Source of the DNA: Poa pratensis
Taxonomy: Eukaryota > Streptophyta > Magnoliopsida > Poales > Poaceae
NCBI GenBank assembly: GCA_947311845.1
Contig: CAMZMU010000012.1
Span: forward strand, 8,250,907 to 8,314,906
DNA length: 64,000 bases
Direction of reading: 5' to 3'
Numbering within the stretch: position 1 is the first letter of the stretch; each line of letters opens with the position of its first letter. Of this stretch, positions 55,405 through 64,000 are shown one piece after another. The translations under genes and the position numbers were made by a program. The notes beneath the pieces are model-generated. The model was not told where the DNA came from and did no database searches. It was given only the letters and a program-made list of their open reading frames with translations.

Positions 55405-57135
55405 GGAGTCGTAGGTTGGGCTACATCATCTCCCCCCTTGGAAAAGAGTCGTCCTCGACTCTTGGTCATCTTCATCACTTGATGTCCCATGGTATGGCGA
55501 TATATCGGTCACATTGAAGGTGTCATTGACCAATTGCTTGGAGTTGGAGATGTCGATCTTGTAGGCATTGTCGTTGATGCGCTTGATAACCTTGAAAGAT
55601 CCGTCTCCTCGAGGGTGAAGCTTGGACTTCCTTGCATCCGGAAAGCGATCTTTGCGAAGGTGTAGCCAAACAAGGTCTCCTTCTTCAAATATCATGGCAC
55701 GCTTGTTCTTGTTCATCTTTTTAGCATGTGCTTCATTGTGCTTCTCTAGCGTAGCTCCTGTTTCCTCATGTAGCTTCTTCATGTAAGCGGCGCGCTTGTC
55801 GAAGTCCATGTTAACTTGCTCACGGAGTGGAAGTGGTAGCATGTCAAGCGCGGTGTAGGGGTTGGAGCCCTAGACGATCTTGAAGGGGTTGGAGCCCTAG
55901 ACGATCTTTGTAGGGGTTGGAGCCCTAGACGATCTTTGTTGCTCGGTGTAGTGCTCGATTGTAGGCGAACTCGGCTTGTGGGATGCACTCTTCCCAATTC
56001 TTCAAGTTTGGCTTGATCAACACACGAAGGAGTGTAAATAGGCTTCGATTCACCACTTCGGTTTGACCATCCGTTTGAGGGTGGTAGTCGGTGGAGAAAA
56101 GTTGCTTGATTCTCATCTTGGCCATCAATGTCTTCCAAAAGTAGCTCACGAACTTGACGTCACGATCCGAAACAATGGTCTTGGGCACTCCATGAAGACC
56201 GACGATTTCCCTAAAGAACAAAGTAGCAATATGTGAAGCATCATCGGTCTTGTTGCATGGTATGAAATGTGCCATCTTAGAGAATCGATCAATGACGACA
56301 AATATGGAATCCTTGTTTTATTTAGTGCGTGGGAGACCTAAGACGAAATCCATAGCAATATCGGACCATGGCTTATGTGGAATGGGCAAAGGGGTATACA
56401 AGCCATGAGAGTTTAGAGTAGACTTAGCTTTGAGACAAGTGGAACGTCGTCGAACTAGGCGCTCCACATCGCGCTTCATTCTTGGCCAATAGTAGTTGGT
56501 GGCGAGCATAGCGTAGGTCTTGTCGCGGCCAAAGTGTCCCATGAGTGATCCTCCATGTGATTCCTTCAAAAGGAGCAAACAAAGCGAAGACTCGGGAATG
56601 CAAAATTTGTTAGCCTTAAACAAGAACCCTTGGTGCAAATAGAAATCACCAATTCCTTAGAGCTCCGAGCATTGAGCAAAAATGGCACCAAAGAAAGCAT
56701 CGGAAGAATAGAAATCCTTTATCTCATCCAAACCCAAGACACTAATGTCAAGGCGTGTAAGTAGGTTGGCTTTGCGGGATAGAGCATCCGCAACCACATT
56801 GTCTTTACCTTTCTTGTATTTGATTACAAAGGTAAAAGACTCAATGAACTCAACCCACTTAGCATGCCTTTTGTTCAAATTTGTTTGACTTTCCAAATAT
56901 TTCAAAGATTCATGGTTGGAATGTATGACAAACTCCTTAGGACGAAGATAGTGTTGCCACACATCTAAAACACGAACTAAAGCAAATAACTCTTTGTCCT
57001 AAATGGGGTAGCTCAAACGAGCTCCATCTAGTTTCTCACTTTGGTATGCGATGGGCCTACCATTTTGCATAAGCACTCCTCCAATTCCCAATCCACTCGC
57101 ATCACATTCAATCTCAAAAGTTTTCGAAATATCCG
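55405..57135 (-). pseudogene. rh-int: E7 CRM-like RNase H and integrase, broken
   Basis: On the minus strand: RNase H ([48 protein letters not shown]), integrase zinc domain (KESHGGSLMGHFGRDKT, with the first Cys of the pair replaced by Arg), core ([28 protein letters not shown]), then GDLVWLHLRKDRFPDARKSK and FNVTDISPYHG. Several stops and frame changes occur, for example near 56640 and 57000. It is closely related to E4 but more decayed. The reverse-transcriptase end is cut off by E8 at 57136. Confidence 0.88.
55856..55938 (-). repeat. Three tandem 27-28-bp copies inside E7 integrase
   Basis: GGGGTTGGAGCCCTAGACGA recurs at 55859, 55885 and 55913. Elsewhere this stretch occurs once per integrase, so it expanded by slippage. 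Each copy carries a TAG on the minus strand in the integrase frame. Confidence 0.85.
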
Positions 57136-58120
57136 TGACATGGGGATAAACACCGGGTACCCAAAGACCCACAGAAGATCCCGAGTGAAGCGCAAAAGCA
57201 AGGACAACTTGGCCGCCTCCAGTTGCCCGGCTCGACTGAGTCCATCTGCCCCGAGCGCAGCCGGACTCCGCCTGGCCGGTAAAAGCACAGCCGGGCGGCA
57301 TGGACAAGAGGAACAGCAGGCTCGTCATCATCACGATTCTCAGAGACAACCAGATAACGACAAACGACGCCCGCCTTATGCGACCAAAGTCAACCACTGC
57401 AGCCGGATTCGGGTGGCTGGCAGCCGGATGACCGGCTGCCATCCGCCTACGACGAACAGGAGACAAGGGCTTGTGTTGGGCGGGTGCCGGAGCCATGCCC
57501 GGCTATCCCTCCGCGATGTCCAGGCATGGGCTATAGCAAGGTCTAGCCCTACATCCCCTACGGTGCCTAGAGGACCCGACAAGCAGGAGACACGGAACGC
57601 CTGTCGTCGTATCGGCATCGTAGATAGGAGACGGGTGTCCTCTAGCCGAGGGTTGACCGAGGGGGTGAAAGGGAGCGTCGTCGAGGTTGGGATCGAACAA
57701 GGCGGATTACCCAGCTTCGGATCTCGCAGCGGTGGCGAGCTCCTACGTGCTGCTATAACTCACTATAATGGCAATAGCCTTGATCGGGTTACAATGAGTT
57801 GGATGTGATGAAAGGTATGCCCTAGAGGCGTCCCTGGTCCGGTTTATATAGGCGGCCAGACCCAAGGTTGCATGGAGGTTATGTATCCGGCAAGTATACA
57901 AAGTCCTAAACCTATCCGGCAAGTATGCCGGCTACCGCCTTAGTCTTGATGGCTTCGTGGGCTTCGATCTTGGGCCTCCTCCTTGCCGGCATCCGCCTAC
58001 CCTTGGTCGTCAGCTATCTAGGCCGCCCGGCAGGCAAAGCCTTTACCACCACTGTGGGCCACCCTGGACTAGCCGGATTGATCCATGTTGGTGATACCCC
58101 TGGTTGGTATATCCCCAACA
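57136..58120 (-). repeat. E8 3' LTR (Tat-type element)
   Basis: On the minus strand the LTR runs from TGTTGGGGATATACC at 58120 to ...TATCCCCATGTCA at 57136, 985 bases. A CCTATATAAACCGG TATA box lies at 57839-57852. Immediately outside, CAGGGGCTAA (minus strand) serves as a polypurine-like end. The left flank is the broken E7 RNase H. ORFs inside are not protein genes. Confidence 0.65.
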
Positions 58121-58668
58121 TTAGCCCCTGTAAGGGTTGAAGTTCTCCAGACGCCGTCTTCTTTTTTGTCGGCAATGTCCGTCTTGTTTTGTAGGTGGCT
58201 GAAGAGCTTGAAGCATTCCAAAGTTGAAGTAAGCGGCGATGCGTCTAAAGTAGTCGGAACAAATGCCGCCAACATGGGAAAGGTGGCTTGACTGTTGGTC
58301 AAGAATCTTCCCTGTGTGGTCTTGTCAACCTGACAAGTCTCGTCAAATGTTGACGGATGACGTCACGGGGTCCACGACAGTTTGAACCTCGCGAGAATCA
58401 TGATTACTTCCCCACTACTCGCGCAAATCGAGGTGACGGCAGCGCGCGCCGCCTCCTCCTCTCGCGAGACGTGGCCACGTGTCGGAGATCGTGGCACTGG
58501 CCGTTGCTCGCACGGATCGCGAAGCAGGGGAGGATAAAATCCCCAAATCCAGCGTGTGTCGATTCATTCTTCACTTTCCTCGCCCGAGCCACCGCTTGCT
58601 CTCCTCGAACTCTCCTCTCACCTCACCCAACTCCGGCGAGCACCACCGAGCGGCACACACACCACCCA
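58121..58668 (+). other. Upstream region of the antisense PF04195-like ORF
   Basis: There are no ORFs of note; the frame open from 58357 lacks support as coding. A GAGGATAAAATCCCC sequence near 58530 is a weak TATA candidate, followed by a CT-rich leader (58560-58660). Confidence 0.5.
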
Positions 58669-59520
58669 ATGGCCAGCACCGGCGAGCAGAGTTTCGTGAC
58701 GGAGGCGGCGGCGGCAGCAGCAATGGCTGCAGCTGGATCCAGATCCACACCGGCGGCGGCAACTCCGGTGAGCTCCGCGCCGGTGGCTTCTTCTATCTTC
58801 GCCACAGATATGGGCGGGATGGCTTCTTCTTCCCCAACGCCGGCGGCGCCAGACGCGGCGGCGTCCACTTCTTTCTCGCTGCCATCCATGGCGACGGCGG
58901 AGGCCGAGGCTGCGGCCACTCCAGAAATTCCCGCCTGCGAGACTCCGGCGGAGGAAGAAGATGTAGCGGAGCTGGGCTCCCACTACTGGCTTCCGTCATG
59001 TTTGACGGAAGAATACCTGAAGGAGCTGGAGGAAGGCGGATTCTTGCAGCCAAGATCGGAGTGCCATTGGCGGCTACCAGGAGACGAGGCGGTCCCTGAT
59101 CCCCAAGACGGAGAAAGGGTCATCTTGGCCTCCCACCTTCTCCGCGGTATGACACTTCCGCCTTCCGCCTTCTTTTCCGCCGTGCTAAAGCACTATGGGT
59201 TGCAACCACACAACATTGCACCCAACAGTATCTTAGTACTAGCCGGCTTCCAAGCGCTGTTTGAGGGCTACTTTGGCATAGCACCTACAATAGAACACTT
59301 CAAGTACTGCTTTATCTGCCGCCTGCAAACCGTATCTGCCGGCGTGATGGCGACATGCGGCAGTGTTACCTTCAACTGCCGCCAAGGTGACTGGTACCCC
59401 AAGATTCCATACATCGAATCAGTGAAGAACTGGTCCAGCACCTTCTTTTACTGCAAGGACATCCCGACACCTGGGAAGACGGTGGGGATTCCTTCCTTCG
59501 TCAATGCTCCGCCAACCTAG
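58669..59520 (+). CDS. Antisense ORF of E8, putative gypsy-type transposon domain (PF04195-like), truncated
   Basis: The ATG at 58669 (CCCAATGGCC) opens 283 residues. Residues 1-100 are Ala/Ser/Thr/Glu-rich and unstructured. Residues ~105-260 follow the pattern of the plant family annotated as putative gypsy-type transposon: ERVILASHLLRGMTLPPSAF, FFSAVLKHYGLQPHNIAPNS, VLAGFQALFEGYFGI, then FKYCFICRLQTV. A TAG at 59518-59520 ends the frame, but similarity carries on to 59659, where E9 cuts it. The direction is opposite to the parent LTR. Function in the element is unknown; it resembles in placement the antisense genes of E3. Confidence 0.65.
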   Translation: MASTGEQSFVTEAAAAAAMAAAGSRSTPAAATPVSSAPVASSIFATDMGGMASSSPTPAAPDAAASTSFSLPSMATAEAEAAATPEIPACETPAEEEDVAELGSHYWLPSCLTEEYLKELEEGGFLQPRSECHWRLPGDEAVPDPQDGERVILASHLLRGMTLPPSAFFSAVLKHYGLQPHNIAPNSILVLAGFQALFEGYFGIAPTIEHFKYCFICRLQTVSAGVMATCGSVTFNCRQGDWYPKIPYIESVKNWSSTFFYCKDIPTPGKTVGIPSFVNAPPT

Positions 59521-59663
59521 CAGGCCCACTGGACGGAGAAGGCGGCCACCAAATTGCCGGAGGAGCTCCGCCTAGCATTTAGGCGAATTGAATTCCTTAC
59601 CAGGACGATGGTCCCTCCCCATCTTGACGGAGTTGGCACCGTCCTGTGCTGGCTGTTGATGCT

Positions 59664-61273
59664 TGATGACGTGAAACACACGTTCGTTGGGAGACCCCAA
59701 GAGGAAGGTATGAAGAAGTGCAACAGCAAGTTTTCCCTCAGAATGAAACCAGGGTTATCGAACCAGTAGGAGCAGTAGCACTTCAGAAGGTTGTCAGTGG
59801 CGGAATGTGATGCGGCGCAACACCAGGGAATCCGGCGCTGACGTGGAACCTGCACACAACACAATCAAACTACTTTGCCCCAACGAAACAGGAAGGTTGT
59901 CAATCTCCCCGGCTTGCTGAAAACAAAGGATTAAACGTATGGTGTGGAAAACAGTGTTTTAATTGCAGAAAGTAAAAGAGAACAATGATTGAAGTTGGTG
60001 GTTTTATCAGTGTAAAAGAATGGACCGGGGTCCACGGTTCACTAGTAGTGTCTCTCCATAAAGATAAATGACATGTTGGGTAAACAAATTACAGCTGGGC
60101 AATTGATAAAATATTGATAAATGACATGTTGGGTAAACAAATTAAGTATATGACAAGATGGCTACCATGATATTTAATTGGGCATTACGACAAAATACAT
60201 AGACCGTTATCTAACCGCATCTATGACTAATAATCCACCTTCAGGTTGACTTCCGTGTTTCCCGTTGGTATTAAGTTGCGAGCAACGGATAATCGCATTA
60301 AGCAATGTGCGTAAAGTAAACAAGTACATATGACCGTGGACATAGCATTGTTATGTTACCCCTAGTAGCAACAGCACATCCACAAACTTAGGCGTTGCTG
60401 TCACTCGCCCAGATTACTGGAGACTGAACCCATTATCTATCATAAATACTCCCTCTTGGAGTTACAAGCATCTACTTGGCCAAAGCATCTACTAGTAACG
60501 GAAAGCATGCAAGATCATAAATAGCATGTATCATAGATTAATAATCAACTTGATCATAGTATTCAATATTCATCGGATCCCAGCAAACACAACATGTAGC
60601 ATTACAATAAGATGATCTTGATCATGTTAGGCAGCTCACAAGATCTAAACATGATGGCACAAAGTGGAGAGACAACCATCTAGCTACTGCTATGGACCCG
60701 TAGTCCAAGGATGAACTACTCACGCATCACTCCGGAGGCAGGCATGGTGATGTAGGGCCCTCCGGTGATGATTCCCCTCTCCGGCAGAGTGCCGGGAAGA
60801 GGTTCTGGACCCTCCCGAGCTAGGGTTGACGACGGCGGCGCCTCTGGAACTTTTTGTGGAATATGACTCGGGTATCTAGGGTTTTTGCATCGGGGGGAAT
60901 AAGTAGGCGAAAGGGCGGCGGCTGGAGACCCCCGAGGGGCCAACACAACCCCTCGGCGCGGCCCCACCTTTGGCCGCGCCGAGCCCTTGTGTGGCCTCCT
61001 GGTGGCTCGGCTCCGTCTCCCCTTTGGATTCCATGTGTGTCTCGGTGAAATAGGGACCTCCGTAAATTTTCGTCCAATTCCGATAATATTTCCAGAATAG
61101 CTTTTCTGGAATACAAAAACAACAGAAAACAGGAACTGGCACTGTGGCATCTTGTTAATAGGTTAGTCCCAGAAAATGTGTAAAAATGATATAAAGTAGA
61201 TGCAAAACATGTAACAATTGGTATAATATCAACATGGAGTATAAAAAATTATAGATACGTTTGAGACGTATCA
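59664..61273 (-). repeat. E9 3' LTR, Athila type
   Basis: On the minus strand it starts TGATACGTCTCAAACG at 61273 and ends CACGTCATCA at 59664. It matches the E1 LTR along its length with more substitutions and indels. A short internal duplication of AATGACATGTTGGGTAAACA occurs near 60066 and 60119. Confidence 0.88.
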
Positions 61274-62691
61274 GCATCCCCAAGCTTAGTTCCTGCTCGT
61301 CCTCGAGTAGGTAAACGATAAAACAATATAATTTTTGAAGTGACATGCTACCATCATAATCTTGATCATATAGTATTGTAAGGCACATGTAAATGAATGA
61401 AGTGATCCAAGTCAATGGTCTTTAGTTTGCTATCAAATAGATAATGAGTAAACAACTGAATCACACAAGCTAAACTTTTCATAAATAGTACTTTGGAGAC
61501 AATGCATCCACAGGTTCACATAAGAGTTAACTCATAAAGCAATAGATTCTAACAAAAGGTATTTAAGCAACACAAAGGAAGATTTAAATTTCAGCGTTTG
61601 CTTCAACTTTCAACATATTTATCTCATGGATATTGTCAACACAAAGCAATATAATAAGTCCAATATGTAGCATATAACAAATGTTGTACCAAAGTTGACA
61701 CTAGTGTTTGCTTGTGGAAGATAGAAAGAAATAGGAAAACTGACTCAACATAAAAGTAAAAGAAAGGCCCTTCGCAGGGTGAAGCAGGGATTAAATCATG
61801 TGCTAGAGCTTTTTAGTTTTGGAAATCATATAGAGAGTGAAAGTTAAGTTTTGAGAGGTGTTTGTTAATTGTAATGAATGGCAGTGGATGAAAACAGTAT
61901 TCTCCCTATCAAACAGACTTTTAAGAGTGGCTCCCATGAAGGACGTTATTTCTACCAGCAAGGCAGATCATCCCTCTTTCTCTTTTGTTTACACATGCAG
62001 ATGTTTCAATGAGTAATCAGTTGACAAAATGTGAAGAGAATTAAGCGGTTAAAGTTGTAATTAATTGGGACTGGGCACCCCGTTGCCAGCTCTTTTTGCA
62101 AAATTAATAGATAAGCGGATGTATATGCCGCTAGTCTGGTGGTAAAGTCTGTTTGACAAGTTGAATAAAGAATAACCCACTACTTCCTCATGAGCTGGTA
62201 AACATTGACACAAATAAGGAGTAATAACAGTTTTGAATAGTTTAAAGGTAGCACATGAAAATTTTACTTGGAGTGGCAAGGAAATACCACATATAGTTAG
62301 TTATGGTGGACACAAATGGCATGGATTTTGGCTCAAGGATTATGTAAGCAAACAAGAATATCAACCAGTACACCAAGTTTTATATGACCAACATATTGCA
62401 AACATTATAAGACTTCACACCGTCTTCCTTGTTAACCAAACCCTTTTATTAGAAAATATCTAGACCTTAGAGATACCACTCATGCAAACCAAATTTCAAC
62501 AAACTTTACTGTAGTTCTTCACTAATGGGCTTAACTTACATGATGCAAAAGTTTAATCATGATCTACTTGTTAACTCAAAACAATTGACAAGTATCAAAT
62601 TATCCAAATTAGTGATCTACAAGAATGTGCAAGTCTTTACCATTATACCATTTACCACATGCAACATTTTCTGTTCCAACCAAACACCAAT
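61274..62691 (-). other. E9 internal, non-coding
   Basis: It corresponds to 4085-5560 of E1, starting GCATCCCCAAGCTTAG. There is no ORF of interest. It is cut at 62691 by another LTR. Confidence 0.8.
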
Positions 62692-64000
62692 TGATGACCC
62701 ACAAGTTTAGGGGATCGCAACAGTCTTCGAGGGAAGTAAAACCCAAATTTATTGATTCGACACAAGGGGACACAAAGAATACTTATAAGCCTTAACAGCG
62801 GAGTTGTCAATTCAGCTGTACCTGGAAAATTACTAGTAATAGGGGTGATGTGAAAGCAGCAGTAATATGAGAGCAAGAGTAACAGTAATACAGAGACAAT
62901 GGCACCAGAAAATAGTTGCTTGCGTGGAGTTGACGGGAAAGCAATGATGATGACAGATGGACCGGGGTTCCTAGCTATCTACACTAGTGGTAACTCTCCA
63001 AGAACAAGTGTTGGGTGAACAAATTATAGTTGGGCAATTGACAGAATTGAAATAGCATTAAGATAGAACATCCAGTCTATTAATCATGTAGGCATGTTTT
63101 CCATATATAGTCATACGTGCTCGCAATGAGAAACTTGCATAACATCTTTTGTCCTACCAGCCCGTTTGCAGCGGGCCTCAAGGGAAACTACTGGTAATTA
63201 AGGTACTCCTTTTAATAGAGCACCGGAGCAAAGCATTAACACTTGGTGAAAACATGTGATCCTCATAGCAAAACCATCCCCTCCAGTTATCCCAATTTCT
63301 GTCACTTTGGGGCCTCGGGTTCTGGATAAAGACATGTGCAAACAACTTGTAGATACAATCTAAGCAACAATTATAGAGCTTAAATCTAAGATCATGCCAC
63401 TCGTGCACTAGTGACAAGCATTAAACACAACAAGATTGCAGCAACAATAATTCACAAACTTTGATGGATAGACTGATCATAATGTAACAATTCATCGGAT
63501 CCCAACAAACACAACACCGATTACATCATATGGATCTCAATCATGTAAGGCAGCTCATGAGATCATTGTATTGAAGTACATGGGAGAGAGAGTACCAACT
63601 AGCTAAAGCTAGAACCCGTAGTCCATGGGGGAACTACTCACGGAGCATGATGGAGGCGGTGGCGTCGATGGAGAAGGCTCCGGGGGTCAATCCCCGTCCC
63701 GGCAGGGTGCTATAACAGGAACTTCTGACCCCCGAAACTTGAGCTCTGGAACTTTTCTGGGGAAATCGGCGATTGTTCTGTGAGTTTTAGGTCAGGGGCA
63801 ATATATAGTCCAAAGGGCGTCGCGAGGCGGTGCACGAGGTGCCCACACAACCCCTGGGCGCCACCAAGCCCCAACCGCGCGGAGGGTGCGTGTGGGGGCT
63901 GTGGGCCTCCCCTGGACTTGTCCTTCTGGCTCCCGAAGTTTTCTGGCGTTTTAGAATTTCTGTAATTTTTTCAGATTTTTCTGAGCACTTTCATTTTTGG
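62692..64000 (-). repeat. Athila-type LTR, incomplete (runs off the window)
   Basis: Its plus-strand left end is TGATGACCCACAAGTTTAGG. Blocks such as CATCGGATCCCAACAAACAC, GTCCATGGGGGAACTACTCA and CCCGTCCCGGCAGGGTGC match other Athila LTRs here in the same order, but the sequence is a different subfamily. Orientation is minus. At least 1309 bases are present; the other end is outside. Confidence 0.75.

Larger units (their letters stand above)
57136..59663 (-). mobile_element. E8: Tat-type element, 3' end only
   Basis: The piece comprises the 3' LTR and adjacent interior, which carries an ORF in the opposite direction. Gag-pol and the 5' LTR would lie to the right, beyond E9 and the window. 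It inserted into E7 and was itself interrupted by E9 at 59663. The Tat assignment is inferred from the antisense ORF next to the 3' LTR and the LTR form. Confidence 0.55.

Noticed and set aside
58357..58668. Upstream extension of the PF04195-like ORF
   Set aside because: The added residues have no support, and a CT-rich leader directly precedes the ATG at 58669.
1..64000. CRISPR arrays, operons or other bacterial features
   Set aside because: The tandem repeats lack regular spacers and all other evidence is plant nuclear DNA.

Overview
The window is plant nuclear DNA, almost certainly from a grass of the Pooideae (wheat, barley, oat or ryegrass type). The evidence is the density and style of its LTR retrotransposons: Athila-type LTRs opening TGATACGTCTC, Tekay/Del-type long LTRs, CRM-like and Tat-type Gypsy elements, and small hAT-like and other MITEs. 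I see no confirmed single-copy host gene, no rRNA gene and no CRISPR array. Nearly all recognisable coding sequence is retrotransposon protein, mostly broken by frameshifts and stops.

Layout. 1-3261: degenerate ~150-bp tandem repeats, then a CACTA-like terminus (1413) with a coiled-coil gene fragment. 3262-35598: a minus-strand Athila-type element (E1) whose gag is split by a hAT-like MITE (7946-8537) and by a large nest. The nest is E2 (8887-33397, plus strand, target duplication ATGTT), a short element encoding only a Gag-like protein with a dead protease. E2's left LTR is split by E3 (9386-30247, minus strand, duplication ACCCC), a Tat-type Gypsy element. E3 in turn carries E4 (15712-23433, plus, CRM-like, nearly complete) and E5 (25423-27706, minus, duplication CCTTG, non-coding). 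Visible LTR divergence falls from about 2% (E2) to about 0.6% (E3, E4) to no substitutions (E5), which agrees with the nesting order.

35599-49879: more of the degenerate repeat, now partly inverted, carrying a MITE and E6 (37008-48248, duplication CGCTG). E6 is a non-coding Tekay-type derivative with two almost identical 4.9-kb LTRs. 49880-57135: a minus-strand CRM-like pol fragment (E7) split by a Tekay-type solo LTR (50353-55399), itself split by an Athila-type solo LTR (51962-53399). 57136-59663: the 3' end of a second Tat-type element (E8). 59664-62691: an Athila-type 3' LTR and internal part (E9). 62692-64000: the start of one more Athila-type LTR.

The most interesting biology is the antisense cargo of the two Tat-type elements. 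E3 carries, between integrase and its 3' LTR and opposite to gag-pol, two gene-like units each with its own TATA box: a 195-residue protein with an AT-hook-like N-terminus and a B3-type DNA-binding domain, and a second unit with a GT-AG intron. E8 carries at the same place an antisense ORF of the putative gypsy-type transposon family (PF04195-like). A second theme is a CRM-like group (E4, E2, E5) that shares LTR ends, polypurine tract and leader or promoter motifs while losing protein-coding capacity stepwise, as expected for elements mobilised in trans.
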